A stretch of 64,000 nt of DNA from Nocardia vermiculata NBRC 100427 (GTDB taxonomy: Bacteria > Actinomycetota > Actinomycetes > Mycobacteriales > Mycobacteriaceae). The stretch covers positions 186,001-250,000 of the forward strand of contig NZ_BDCA01000007.1 of the NCBI RefSeq assembly GCF_001613265.1, written 5' to 3'. The translations under genes were made by a program, and so were the position numbers. Below the pieces are notes generated by a model. The model was given only the letters and a program-made list of their open reading frames with translations, was not told the DNA's origin and did no database searches. This document shows, in pieces, positions 49,344 through 58,562 of this stretch. The stretch's first letter is position 1. Every line of letters begins with the position of its first letter.

Positions 49344-49873
49344 GAAACGGCCTCGGAATCGGGGGCGTGTTCGGCGCCCGGGTGCGGAAATCCGGTAACC
49401 GCCGGACGGCGCATGGTGAACGCGTCGGCTCCACTGGGCTGGTAGTAGCGCTTGCGCAGACCGATGATGTGGAAGCCGTACTTCTCGTAGAGCGCGATGG
49501 CCGGTGCGTTGTCGGTGCGCACCTCCAGGAAGACCGGGCCGCCGCGACGCCCCGCCTCCGCCAGCAGTGCCTGCAGCAGTGCCGTCCCGACGCCACCGCG
49601 ATGTACCTGCGGATCGACGCCGATGGTGTGGATCTCGGCTTCGGGGTTGTCGAGGTTCCCCAGCAGTGCGACACCCGCATACCCGAGCATGGTGCCCGAC
49701 TCGTCCCGGGCCACCAGATAGCGGTTGTGCGAACCCGCGAGCTCCGACCGGAACGCCATGTCCTGCCAGGGGTCGTCCTCGGGAAACAGCAGCAGCTCCA
49801 GCTCGACGCAGCGCGCGATATCTCCCACCTGCATCGGTTCGATGTGCAGGGCGCGCGTGGACTCGGTGCTCAT
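49340..49873 (-). CDS. rimI: ribosomal protein S18 N-terminal acetyltransferase RimI
   Basis: A 177-residue GNAT acetyltransferase. The acetyl-CoA site reads [15 protein letters not shown], and the RimI-like C-terminal block is [22 protein letters not shown]. The placement between tsaB and tsaD is typical. A C-terminal tail of about 20 residues is extra. ATG 49873 overlaps the tsaB stop by 4 bases. Confidence 0.94.
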   Translation of the reverse strand: MSTESTRALHIEPMQVGDIARCVELELLLFPEDDPWQDMAFRSELAGSHNRYLVARDESGTMLGYAGVALLGNLDNPEAEIHTIGVDPQVHRGGVGTALLQALLAEAGRRGGPVFLEVRTDNAPAIALYEKYGFHIIGLRKRYYQPSGADAFTMRRPAVTGFPHPGAEHAPDSEAVS

Positions 49874-50547
49874 CGCACCGCCTGGTAGCTGCGCTCGACT
49901 GCATCGGGACGCCGCAGATACAGCGGAACCAGCGGTGCCGGGGTCACGCGTCCGAGCAGATCGGATGCCGCGCAGCGCACCAGGCCGGCCGGCGACGGGG
50001 TTTCCACCGGCAGCACCGGGAGGTCGAAAAAGTCGACATGCGAGGGCGATCCCGCGATGGCAGTCGCCTCACCGGAGTCCAGATCGGCGGGTTTGAGCAC
50101 ACTCGGGCCGTCCACCCGGCCGGTGCCGGCGTAACGCGCCCAGTACACCTCGCGGCGGCGGGCATCGGTCACCACCAGCAGTTCGGCGTCGTCGCCCCCC
50201 GGGACCTCCGGCCACGCCTCGGCGGCGATCGCGTCGAGGCTGCACACGCCGTGCACGGGCAGGCCGAGGGCGTCACCGAACGCGGCGGCAGTCGCCATCC
50301 CCACTCGCAGCCCGGTGAACGGGCCCGGACCGATACCCACCACGACCGCGGCGATATCGGTGCGAGTACGGCCGGTCTCTTCGAGGCAGGCCAGGATCTG
50401 GGGGGTGAGCACCTCGTTGTGAGCACGCGCGTCCACGGTCACCCGAGAGGCGAGAGTGCGGACCTGCGGCTGTGTGGCGGCCTGCTCCAGTTCCACCAGT
50501 CCTGCTGTAACGGCAGGCGTCGCGGTGTCGACAGCAAGTACAAGCAT
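49870..50547 (-). CDS. tsaB: tRNA t6A synthase partner TsaB
   Basis: A 225-residue Hsp70/actin-fold protein that dimerises with TsaD for t6A formation. It shows [16 protein letters not shown] at the start, the conserved H-N-E-V-L-T-P-Q-I near residue 45, and [18 protein letters not shown] near 75-92. ATG 50547 is the start. It heads a tightly overlapping tsaB-rimI-tsaD trio. Confidence 0.95.
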   Translation of the reverse strand: MLVLAVDTATPAVTAGLVELEQAATQPQVRTLASRVTVDARAHNEVLTPQILACLEETGRTRTDIAAVVVGIGPGPFTGLRVGMATAAAFGDALGLPVHGVCSLDAIAAEAWPEVPGGDDAELLVVTDARRREVYWARYAGTGRVDGPSVLKPADLDSGEATAIAGSPSHVDFFDLPVLPVETPSPAGLVRCAASDLLGRVTPAPLVPLYLRRPDAVERSYQAVR

Positions 50548-50588
50548 GATTGCCTCAACGATACCGGGTGGTCACCTCCCGTATGCCA

Positions 50589-50819
50589 TCAGCGCCGTCG
50601 GCGTATCCGCATGTCGCAACCGTGCGGCGAACCCGCCGGGCCCGGATTCGGCCCCGTGATTCCGGGCCTCGGCCCGGGAGGCCGGCCAACAATCAAGTGC
50701 CGCAACAACTGCCACGCCGACCCGAAGATCCCGGGCGCCCGGGTGCCGAGCACGGCACGAATCCCGCTCTGCCACACATTCGCCCGGACCGCTGCAGCGG
50801 AGTCGGTCGTGGCGAGCAT
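50589..50819 (-). CDS. possible small basic protein between tsaE and tsaB
   Basis: A 76-codon frame beginning with ATG 50819, 13 bases after the tsaE stop, on the same strand as its neighbours. It fills most of the 285-base gap to tsaB. It has no clear ribosome site, no family I know, a Gly/Pro/Arg-rich C-terminus and a basic end (M-R-I-R-R-R-R). Third codon positions are GC-rich but less than in neighbouring genes. It may be plain spacer. Confidence 0.25.
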   Translation of the reverse strand: MLATTDSAAAVRANVWQSGIRAVLGTRAPGIFGSAWQLLRHLIVGRPPGPRPGITGPNPGPAGSPHGCDMRIRRRR

Positions 50820-50832
50820 CACAGCAGTGATA

Positions 50833-51285
50833 TCAGCGGCCGATCCATTCCCACGTCGCGGTCCGGGTCTCGGTTTCCGGGGCCCGGTACAACCGCACGC
50901 GCAGGTGCCGATCCGTGAGATGTTCGGCCACTCCCAGCCCCCATTCCACGACGACGACCGCCTGCTGCAGATCGGAGTCGAGATCGAGGGCGTCCAGCTC
51001 GTCCAGATCACCACCCAAGCGGTAGGCGTCGACGTGCACCAGAGGTATCGATCCCGGGCGCGGGCCGGCACGATGCTGGCGCGCGATGATGAACGTCGGC
51101 GAGCTGACCCGGCCTTCGACTCCGAGTCCAGCGGCGATACCGCGGGTCAGCGCCGTCTTGCCCGCACCCAGCGGACCGTCCAGCACCACCAGGTCCCCGG
51201 CCCGCAGGTCGGCGGCGAGCTCACGGCCCAGAGCCTCGGTCTCGTCGACCGTCGCCAGCTCCCGCCGTTGCGCCGCATCAGCCAT
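50833..51285 (-). CDS. tsaE: tRNA t6A synthase ATPase TsaE
   Basis: A 150-residue P-loop ATPase needed to recycle the TsaB-TsaD complex. The P-loop is G-P-L-G-A-G-K-T-A-L-T (about residues 38-48), then SSPTFIIARQH and V-H-V-D-A-Y-R-L, and the Walker-like W-G-L-G near the end. ATG 51285 overlaps the hydrolase stop by 8 bases. Confidence 0.95.
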   Translation of the reverse strand: MADAAQRRELATVDETEALGRELAADLRAGDLVVLDGPLGAGKTALTRGIAAGLGVEGRVSSPTFIIARQHRAGPRPGSIPLVHVDAYRLGGDLDELDALDLDSDLQQAVVVVEWGLGVAEHLTDRHLRVRLYRAPETETRTATWEWIGR

Positions 51286-52405
51286 GACATACCTCCCGGC
51301 CCTCGCTGCCACTGACGTCCGGCCCAACTCCCGCCCGTACGAGCAGCCGATCGAGGGCATCGTTGATCAGCTCGGGGTACTGCAGATGCGTCATATGCGA
51401 GCCGTCACCGACGCGGATCAGTTCGACGTCCGGCAGGCGAGCGGCCAGCTCCCGGGCATTGCGGAACGCGATGATCGGGTCGTGCCCGCCACCGGTGACC
51501 AGCACCGGGCCCGCGCCGAGGACCGGCAGCGCGGCCGATTCGTCGTGCAACTCCAGGGCCTCCAGGAAGGCGACGACGGTTTCGATCCGGGTGCCGGCGA
51601 TCATGGCCGTGGTGAACCGCGCCAGCACCGGGCTCACCGAACCGTGGAACGAACCGACGTGCAGCACCGGGGTGAGGATGTGGCGCACCGACACCCGCAC
51701 CGCCTCGACCAGCGCCGGCGAGGTACGAACCAGCATCCGGAACCCGTCGACCACCCGGCTGCGCAGCAGCTGTGCCACTCCGGCGCCGGTGACCTCGGCC
51801 GCGGTGGTCGACAACAGTGCCGTACCGGCCACGCGGCCGTCGAAGAGCCGAGGCTGCTGGGCGGCCGCGGCCATGATCGCCATACCGCCCATCGAATGTC
51901 CGACCAGAATCAGCGGGCCGGTGGGTGCGCACTGCTCGATCACCCGCACCAGATCCCGGCCGAGCTGCGGCACCGTGCACGCATCGCTGCCGGACAGGCC
52001 GGAGCGGCCGTGGCCACGCAGATCGAAGAACACCATGCGGATCCGCGGCCCCCACAGTTGAGCCAGATCACGGCGCTGGAAATGGAACGAACGCATGCTG
52101 TTGCAGAAGCCGTGCACGAAAACCACCGTGGCATCGGCGGACTCGGCCCCGACGACCCGCACCGACAGCGGCACGCCGTCCTCAGTCACCACTCGGCGCA
52201 CGGGATCGCGGTCCAGGAGCGTGAAATCCTCGTCACGCAGTTCGTCGGGCGCGGCGGGCCGGCCGGCCGCTGCCACCCGCTGCCAGGCCTGGGCGCCCGC
52301 GAGCACCGCCAGCACGCTCGCCGAGGCGGCACCACCGAACCATCGTTGCACCGGGCGAAGATACCCCGCCGACGAAAGCCGTCGCGTCCGTGCGGCTTCC
52401 ATCAT
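51278..52405 (-). CDS. alpha/beta-hydrolase between alr and tsaE
   Basis: A 375-residue protein with an N-terminal hydrophobic segment (about 24-42) that could anchor it to the membrane, then an alpha/beta-hydrolase domain: V-H-G-F-C-N-S, F-D-L-R-G-H-G-R-S, the nucleophile elbow G-H-S-M-G-G and a final GDGSHMTHLQYP with the His. The placement between alr and tsaE recurs in mycobacteria. ATG 52405 overlaps the alr stop by 4 bases. The substrate is unknown; a lipid ester is possible. Confidence 0.9.
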   Translation of the reverse strand: MMEAARTRRLSSAGYLRPVQRWFGGAASASVLAVLAGAQAWQRVAAAGRPAAPDELRDEDFTLLDRDPVRRVVTEDGVPLSVRVVGAESADATVVFVHGFCNSMRSFHFQRRDLAQLWGPRIRMVFFDLRGHGRSGLSGSDACTVPQLGRDLVRVIEQCAPTGPLILVGHSMGGMAIMAAAAQQPRLFDGRVAGTALLSTTAAEVTGAGVAQLLRSRVVDGFRMLVRTSPALVEAVRVSVRHILTPVLHVGSFHGSVSPVLARFTTAMIAGTRIETVVAFLEALELHDESAALPVLGAGPVLVTGGGHDPIIAFRNARELAARLPDVELIRVGDGSHMTHLQYPELINDALDRLLVRAGVGPDVSGSEGREVCHG

Positions 52406-53544
52406 TCGATTCCCGCGCCGCCGGTGAAGGTCCGCACCACCCGGCCACGCGGGAAACACACGATCTCGTAGTGGATGGTGTGCATCAGATCGGCCCAATC
52501 CTGGGCGTGCGGGTCACCGGGGGCGCCACCGAACAGCACCGCGGAGTCGCCCTCCTGCACCCCGGCGGGATTCTCCCCCAGGTCGACGACCATCTGATCC
52601 ATGCAGACCCGGCCGACGTTCGGGTAGCGCGCATCGCCGATCCGCACCTCGATGCGGCCACCCACGCCGCGCGGCACCCCGTCGGCATATCCGGCGGGCA
52701 GCAGGGCCACCGTAGTGGCGTGCGGGGCGATCCATTCATGTCCGTACGACACGCCCTCACCACGCGCGACCCGCTTCACCAGCGCGACGCGCGCGCGGAA
52801 GGTCATGGCCGGCCGCAGACCGAAATCGGAGATCTCGTGGACCGGGCTCAAACCGTAGATGGCGATGCCGGGCCGCACCATGTCGAAGGCCAGATCGGGG
52901 CGGGTCAGGGTGGCGGCGGAGTTCGACAGATGCACCAGCTCCGGTTTCAGGCCGTATTCGGCGGCGGTCTCGACCGCCGCGACGAACCTGTCGCGCTGCT
53001 TATCGATCACCGGGTGGTCCGGTTGATCGGCGTGTGCGAAGTGGGTGAACATCGCCCGGAAGCGGACGACACCTTCGTCGACCAGCTGCCGCAGCAGGGT
53101 CAGTACCTGCGGATACTCCTCCGGAGACACACCGTTGCGGTTGAGTCCGGTATCGACCTTGAGGGTGACGATCGCGGTCGTTCCGGTCGAGCGCGCCGCC
53201 TTCTCGACCGCCCGCAACTGGTCGGCCGAGGACACTCCGATCTCGATGTCGGCGGTGATCGCCGCGGCATAGTCCGCATCGCAGGTGTTCAGCCAGGTCA
53301 ACACCGGCGCGGTGATGCCGGCAGCGCGCAGCTCCAACGCCTCGGAGATGGTGGTCACCCCGAGTTCGGCGGCACCGGCGGCGAGCACGGCACGAGCGAC
53401 GGGTACCGCACCGTGGTTGTAGGCGTCGGCCTTCACCACCGCCATCATCGCGGCGCCACCCGCACGTTCACGCAGGATCCGCACGTTGTGTGCGACAGCA
53501 TCCAAATCGACGACGGTCTCCACCTGCGGATCAGCACTGTTCAC
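52402..53544 (-). CDS. alr: alanine racemase
   Basis: A 380-residue PLP enzyme that makes D-alanine for peptidoglycan. The PLP Lys lies in M-A-V-V-K-A-D-A-Y-N-H-G near residue 37, and the second catalytic residue is the Tyr of GVSYGHEW. The fold-type III barrel and the C-terminal beta domain are full length. GTG 53544 is the best start: it places the protein in line with the family. It overlaps the downstream hydrolase and follows nnrD by 73 bases. Confidence 0.96.
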   Translation of the reverse strand: MNSADPQVETVVDLDAVAHNVRILRERAGGAAMMAVVKADAYNHGAVPVARAVLAAGAAELGVTTISEALELRAAGITAPVLTWLNTCDADYAAAITADIEIGVSSADQLRAVEKAARSTGTTAIVTLKVDTGLNRNGVSPEEYPQVLTLLRQLVDEGVVRFRAMFTHFAHADQPDHPVIDKQRDRFVAAVETAAEYGLKPELVHLSNSAATLTRPDLAFDMVRPGIAIYGLSPVHEISDFGLRPAMTFRARVALVKRVARGEGVSYGHEWIAPHATTVALLPAGYADGVPRGVGGRIEVRIGDARYPNVGRVCMDQMVVDLGENPAGVQEGDSAVLFGGAPGDPHAQDWADLMHTIHYEIVCFPRGRVVRTFTGGAGIE

Positions 53545-53617
53545 GCCTACCGATCCTGCCACGCGGCGAATCCGTTTCCCCCGGCACGCCCGGTGAGTCA
53601 TTTCACGATGGAAACAG

Positions 53618-55087
53618 TCACCGCTCGCTCAGGCTGCGCACGGTGCGAATGGCCGGGCGCAGATGTCTCAGCAACGGCGATGCAGAGACGGGAGCCGCGG
53701 TGTCACCGCCCGCATGAGCCGCGAGGTTCGCGGCGAGGGCATGTACCCGGGCACCGGCCGCGGCCGCCCGGCCAGGGGAGCAACCGGCGGCCAGCAGGGC
53801 GCCGATGACACCGGACAACACATCTCCGGCACCGGCGGTCGCGGCCCAGGACCCGCCGGCCTCGTTGATCAGCGTCGGCTCGCCGGGAGTGGCGATCACC
53901 GTCGATCGTCCCTTCAACAGGACCGTCGCCCGCCACTCCTGCGCCAGTGCCCGTACCTCGGACACCCGATCGGCGCCGATCTCGCGACCGGTGAGCCGAG
54001 CGAATTCCCCTGCATGCGGGGTCAATACGGTGGGCGCCGTGCGTCGGGTCACCAATTCCGGCGTGGCGGCCAGCAGGGTCAGTCCGTCGGCGTCGACCAG
54101 CACCGGCTCGGCTGTCGCCAGAATCCGCGACAACAGCTCGCGCGCCGCGTCGTCGGTCCCCGCGCCCGGGCCGAAGACCCAGGCCTGCACGCGCCCGGTC
54201 GACGACAGATCCTCGGCCGCAATCACTTCCGGGAACTGCTCGACCACCTGCGCTGCTGCCGATCCGCAATAGCGCACCATCCCGGAGGTGGCAGCCACCG
54301 CGGCGCCCGTGCACAACACCGCCGCCCCGGGGTAAGTGGCACTGCCTGCGACGATCCCGGTCACCCCTTGGGAATATTTGTCGTCGTGCGCGTGCGGAAC
54401 CGGCCAGCCACGGCCGACCGCAGCCGGTTCCAGTGCTGCCAGCTTCGGAGCCGGTAGCTGTAACCCGATGGGTACCAACTCGATTCGCCCACACCAGGGC
54501 GCGGCGAGGGCATGGACCGGTTTGTAGGCGCCGAAGGCCACCGTCACGGCCGCCCGCACCGCCGGACCGTCGACCGCACCGGTATCGGGGGCGACTCCGC
54601 TGGGCAGGTCCGCAGCGATGATCGGAGCCGCGCTCGCCGCGACCAGTTCCGCGGCCCGCGGCCGCAGCGCACCACGACCCGAGATCCCGACAATGCCGTC
54701 GACGATCAGGTCCGGCCGGCCGAGCAGTTCCGCGGCGGCGGCATCCGTGGCACCCCGAACCCACCCACCGGACCGGCGCAGAGCGGTGAGCCCGGCGCGA
54801 TGCGTGCGTTCCGGTGCCAGCAGCACCGCGGTGACCGCGACACCACGGCGGCGCAACATGGATCCCGCCCACAGCGCATCCCCACCGTTGTCACCCGATC
54901 CGACCAGCACCGTCACGGCCCGCCCCGCGATGCCACCGGTCCGCGCGCGCAATTCCGCCGCGACCACGGCCGCCAGTCCGTACGCCGCGCGCCGCATCGG
55001 CACGCCCGCGGCGACCCGTTCGAACAGTTCGGCCTCCGCCGCCCGCACCTCGTCGGCGGTGTAATAGCCACGCAGTTCCGTTGCCAT
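53618..55087 (-). CDS. nnrD: bifunctional NAD(P)HX epimerase/dehydratase
   Basis: A 489-residue fusion that repairs hydrated NADH and NADPH. The N-terminal YjeF epimerase part (about 1-210) has VLVGSGDNGGDALWAG and ADLPSGVAPDTG. The C-terminal dehydratase (about 225-485) has the ribokinase-like motifs VFGPGAGTDDA, LTPHAGEFARL and the ATP/ADP-binding A-G-A-G-D-V-L-S-G. ATG 55087 has GGAGGAGG 9 bases upstream; ATG 55096 is too close to that site. It lies ahead of alr. Confidence 0.95.
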   Translation of the reverse strand: MATELRGYYTADEVRAAEAELFERVAAGVPMRRAAYGLAAVVAAELRARTGGIAGRAVTVLVGSGDNGGDALWAGSMLRRRGVAVTAVLLAPERTHRAGLTALRRSGGWVRGATDAAAAELLGRPDLIVDGIVGISGRGALRPRAAELVAASAAPIIAADLPSGVAPDTGAVDGPAVRAAVTVAFGAYKPVHALAAPWCGRIELVPIGLQLPAPKLAALEPAAVGRGWPVPHAHDDKYSQGVTGIVAGSATYPGAAVLCTGAAVAATSGMVRYCGSAAAQVVEQFPEVIAAEDLSSTGRVQAWVFGPGAGTDDAARELLSRILATAEPVLVDADGLTLLAATPELVTRRTAPTVLTPHAGEFARLTGREIGADRVSEVRALAQEWRATVLLKGRSTVIATPGEPTLINEAGGSWAATAGAGDVLSGVIGALLAAGCSPGRAAAAGARVHALAANLAAHAGGDTAAPVSASPLLRHLRPAIRTVRSLSER

Positions 55088-55209
55088 GGTGGACATCCTC
55101 CTCCGCCTGGTCCCGCCTGGTCGTACCGAATATCGAAACGCAGACTACGCGCGGCGCGTCAGCGACCGGCGCGATCGAGGCGGCGACCGCGAGGACTAGG
55201 CTCGCAACC

Positions 55210-55632
55210 ATGTCGTTCGGCACCCGCGCAGCACTGTTCCCCGTCCTCGTCGCCGCGGTCGCCACGGCCGGACTGATCGCGGGATGCAGCTCCGACACCG
55301 GGCCCTCCACCCCGACCACCAGCGCGGTAGCCGGCACGAACACCGGCGAACCCGCCGCCCCGGGCGCAGCACAGCCGGCCTCGACCACCGTGCAGGTCGA
55401 CGATATGAAGTTCTCGCCCGCGGAGATCACGATCAAGGTCGGCGACACCGTGACCTGGAAGTTCTCCGACAAGGTCCCGCACGCCGTCCAAGGCATCGGC
55501 GATTCGGCCATGGGGATCAACAGCCCCATCTTCACCGAGGGTGAATGGAGTCACACCTTCGATGTGGCCGGCAGCTACCGGTACCTGTGCCCGCTGCATC
55601 CGGAGATGCGCGGCACGGTCACCGTCGAGTAG
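55210..55632 (+). CDS. cupredoxin-domain lipoprotein
   Basis: A 140-residue secreted copper protein. The signal peptide ends in a lipobox L-I-A-G-C (Cys near 26), so it should be lipid-anchored outside. After a Thr/Pro/Ala linker comes a plastocyanin-like fold with the type-1 copper ligands: His in KVPHAV and Cys-x-x-x-His-x-x-Met in YLCPLHPEM. It may carry electrons or buffer copper. ATG 55210 has TAGGCT 7 bases upstream and no ribosome site, a leaderless layout. It is divergent from nnrD. Confidence 0.93.
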   Translation: MSFGTRAALFPVLVAAVATAGLIAGCSSDTGPSTPTTSAVAGTNTGEPAAPGAAQPASTTVQVDDMKFSPAEITIKVGDTVTWKFSDKVPHAVQGIGDSAMGINSPIFTEGEWSHTFDVAGSYRYLCPLHPEMRGTVTVE

Positions 55633-55649
55633 TCACCGGCTCACACCGC

Positions 55650-57518
55650 TTATTCGACGGTGACCGACTTGGCCAGATTGCGCGGCTTGTCGATGTCGTA
55701 GCCACGGGTCTGCGCTACCTCGGCAGCGAAGATCTGCAACGGCACCGTGGACAACAGCGGCTGGAACAGCGTCGGCGCGGCAGGGATCTCGATGAGGTGG
55801 TCGGCGAACGGACGCACCGTATCGTCGCCCTCCTCGGCGATCACGATCGTGCGCGCACCGCGGGCCTGAATCTCGCGGATATTGCTGAGCAGCTTCGAAT
55901 GCAGTACCGCGCGCCCCTTCGGCGAGGGCATGATCACGATGACCGGAAGGCCCTCCTCGATCAGCGCGATCGGACCGTGCTTGAGCTCACCGGCGGCGAA
56001 ACCCTCCGCGTGCATGTACGCGAGTTCCTTGAGCTTGAGCGCACCCTCGAGCGCCACCGGGTAGCCGACGTGGCGCCCCAGGAACAGCACCGTGGACTGG
56101 TGGGCGAAGCGCCGGGCGACCTCACGCACCTGCGGTGCCGTCTCCAGCACCCGCGCCACCAGCTTCGGCATCGCTTCCAACTCACCGAATTCGCGCGCCA
56201 CCTCGTCCGGATATTTGGTACCGCGCGCCTGAGCGAGAGCCAGACCGACCAGATAGTTCGCGGTGATCTGCGCGAGGAATGCCTTGGTGGAGGCGACGCC
56301 GATCTCCGGTCCGGTACGGGTGTAGACCACGGCATCGGACTCGCGCGGGATCTGCGCACCGTTGGTGTTGCAGATGGCCAGCACCCGCGCCTTCTGTTCC
56401 TTGGCGTGGCGCACGGCTTCGAGCGTGTCCGCGGTCTCGCCGGACTGCGAGATCGCCACCACCAGGGTGGACCGGTCCAGCACCGGGTCGCGATAGCGGA
56501 ACTCACTGGCCAGCTCCACTTCGACCGGAACCCGGGTCCAGTGTTCGATCGCATACTTCGCCAGCAGGCCCGCGTGATACGAGCTGCCGCACGCGACCAC
56601 GAACACCTTGTCGAATTCGCGGAGCTCCTGGTCGGCGAGACGCTGTTCGTCCAGCACGATGCGGCCGTTGGCGAAGTGGCCCATCAGGGTGTCGGCGACG
56701 CCGGTGGGCTGCTCCTCGATCTCCTTGAGCATGAAGTAGTCGTGGCCACCCTTCTCGGCGGCAGCCAGATCCCAGTCGATGGTGAACGGCCGGGTCCGCA
56801 CGCCCTCGGTGCTGCCGGCGAAATCGGTGACCTCGTAGCTGTCCGCGGTGATGACTACTGCTTGATCCTGCCCCAGCTCGACGGCTTCACGAGTGTGCTC
56901 GATGAAGGCCGTCACATCCGAGGCGATGAACATCTCGCCCTGCCCGACACCCACGACCAGCGGAGTGGACCGGCGCGCCGCGATGATCGTGCCGGGATGG
57001 TCGGCGTGGGTGAACACCAGCGTGAACGCGCCCTCCAGCCGGCGCAGCACGGCCAGCGCGCTGCCCACGAAATCGCCCGCAGTGTCCCCGGAGGCATAGG
57101 CCCGGGCAACCAGATGCACCGCGACCTCGGTGTCGGTGTCACTGAGCAGTTCGACCCCGGCGTCCTCGAGTTCGCGCCGCAGCGGCGCGAAGTTCTCGAT
57201 GATGCCGTTGTGCACCACCGCTACCCGGCCGGTGGCGTCACGGTGCGGGTGCGCATTGCGATCGGTGGGGGCCCCGTGTGTCGCCCACCGGGTGTGCCCC
57301 ATTCCGGTGGAGCCCGCGAAGGCTCCGGAGCCGGCCTCGGTCAGCTCGGCCTCCAGATTGGCCAGCCGACCGGCCTTCCGTTCCACGGCGATGTCGCCTG
57401 CACCGTCGAGGATCGCCACGCCCGCGGAGTCGTAACCTCGGTACTCCATGCGGCGCAGTGCGTCCACGACGACGCCGAGCGCGTCCCGGTATCCGACGTA
57501 GCCAACGATTCCGCACAT
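55650..57518 (-). CDS. glmS: glutamine-fructose-6-phosphate aminotransferase
   Basis: A 622-residue enzyme that makes glucosamine-6-phosphate, the first step to UDP-GlcNAc and peptidoglycan. The N-terminal glutaminase begins Met-C-G-I-V-G-Y-V with Cys2 as nucleophile, then Y-R-G-Y-D-S-A-G. Two SIS domains follow: VACGSSYHAGLLAKY, SQSGETADTLEA and KELAYMHAEGFAAGELKHGP. ATG 57518. No glmS ribozyme is seen upstream. Confidence 0.97.
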   Translation of the reverse strand: MCGIVGYVGYRDALGVVVDALRRMEYRGYDSAGVAILDGAGDIAVERKAGRLANLEAELTEAGSGAFAGSTGMGHTRWATHGAPTDRNAHPHRDATGRVAVVHNGIIENFAPLRRELEDAGVELLSDTDTEVAVHLVARAYASGDTAGDFVGSALAVLRRLEGAFTLVFTHADHPGTIIAARRSTPLVVGVGQGEMFIASDVTAFIEHTREAVELGQDQAVVITADSYEVTDFAGSTEGVRTRPFTIDWDLAAAEKGGHDYFMLKEIEEQPTGVADTLMGHFANGRIVLDEQRLADQELREFDKVFVVACGSSYHAGLLAKYAIEHWTRVPVEVELASEFRYRDPVLDRSTLVVAISQSGETADTLEAVRHAKEQKARVLAICNTNGAQIPRESDAVVYTRTGPEIGVASTKAFLAQITANYLVGLALAQARGTKYPDEVAREFGELEAMPKLVARVLETAPQVREVARRFAHQSTVLFLGRHVGYPVALEGALKLKELAYMHAEGFAAGELKHGPIALIEEGLPVIVIMPSPKGRAVLHSKLLSNIREIQARGARTIVIAEEGDDTVRPFADHLIEIPAAPTLFQPLLSTVPLQIFAAEVAQTRGYDIDKPRNLAKSVTVE

Positions 57519-57648
57519 GGTGGTTCAGCGTACTTGGGCGCCGTCGACACGCGAATCGGACGGCTATCGGTCGAGGTGGTGGCGTGTCAGCGAACCCCGG
57601 CTCCCAACGGTGCGGCAATCCGGGCGAGCATCGGTAGAGTTCACCATC

Positions 57649-58515
57649 GTGTCGGTGTCTGTGAAATCGCTTCTGAGCATTCTGACCAGCCCAGGTCCGC
57701 ACCGGGTCATGCGCGGCAACCTCGGCATCGCCGGGCAGCCGGGTGTGGTGTACACCCCGGCGGAGGGCAGCAACCTGCCTGCGGTGGTCTTCGGGCACGG
57801 CTGGCTCGCGGGCGCCGGCAACTACCGCAAGCTGCTCGAACACCTCGCCTCCTGGGGATTCGTCGCCGCGGCACCCGACACCGAACGCGGACCGCTGCCC
57901 TCACATCTGAATCTGGCCAACGATCTGCTCACCACCTTGGACATCTGCGCGGGTGTCCGGCTCGGCATCGGCGATATCAGCGTCCATCCGGACAAGTTGG
58001 CCCTGGCCGGGCACGGCATGGGTGCCGGTGCCGCGGTGATCGCGGCCTCCCGGCGCCGGGTGGGGGCGGTCGCAGCCCTGTTTCCGGCGCCCACGGCTCC
58101 CGCGGCCGAACCGCTGGCCGCCGAGATCGACACCCCCGCGCTCATCCTGGCTGGCGGCGCCGATCTGTCCTCCACCAATTGCAACGCGGTAGCGCTCGCC
58201 TCGGCGTGGGGTGGACCGGTGTCACTGCGAACCGTCGACAAGGCGACCCAGAACGGCATCGCCGAAGGCCGACGCGCCCTCGCCGCCCTCGGCGCCGCCA
58301 AACACGAGCGCAAGACCGAGCGGGTCGCGGGTGCCCTGCTGGTCGGCTACCTCAGCTACCAGCTGCTCGGCGACAAGAAGTATGAGATGTTCGCCGACCC
58401 CGAGGCCGAGATCCCCCGCACCACGGTCGTCGATCCGAAGGCAATCCCCGAGCCCGAACCCGAACACCTGTCGCCGATGCAGGTGGCACAGGTCGCACGA
58501 GCGCTACGCAAATAA
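57649..58515 (+). CDS. dienelactone hydrolase-like protein lacking the usual nucleophile
   Basis: A 288-residue alpha/beta-hydrolase-fold protein. V-F-G-H-G-W-L-A-G forms the oxyanion loop and D-I-S-V-H-P-D-K precedes the elbow, but the elbow reads A-G-H-G-M-G-A-G, with Gly where Ser or Cys is needed. The last 60 residues are a charged, Pro/Glu-rich tail. It may be a non-catalytic or altered member; my recollection is that mycobacterial relatives share the Gly. GTG 57649 has TAGAGT 8 bases upstream and no ribosome site. It is divergent from glmS. Confidence 0.8.
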   Translation: MSVSVKSLLSILTSPGPHRVMRGNLGIAGQPGVVYTPAEGSNLPAVVFGHGWLAGAGNYRKLLEHLASWGFVAAAPDTERGPLPSHLNLANDLLTTLDICAGVRLGIGDISVHPDKLALAGHGMGAGAAVIAASRRRVGAVAALFPAPTAPAAEPLAAEIDTPALILAGGADLSSTNCNAVALASAWGGPVSLRTVDKATQNGIAEGRRALAALGAAKHERKTERVAGALLVGYLSYQLLGDKKYEMFADPEAEIPRTTVVDPKAIPEPEPEHLSPMQVAQVARALRK

Positions 58516-58516
58516 C

Positions 58517-58557
58517 GCTCGCGGCGGCAGCGAGCCGTTCCCGGCCCGAATCGGGCC
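58517..58557. terminator. tandem short hairpins in a convergent gap
   Basis: GCTCGC/GCGAGC (58517-58535) and GGCCCG-AAT-CGGGCC (58543-58557) lie between the hydrolase-like gene and the acidic protein gene, which converge. No U tract is present, so termination is a likely but not certain role. Confidence 0.4.
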
Positions 58558-58562
58558 CACTC

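Noticed and set aside
55545..58385. 946-codon plus-strand frame opposite glmS
   Set aside because: It is antisense to the unmistakable GlmS protein, rich in Arg/His/Gly as expected of a high-GC shadow, and has no domain.
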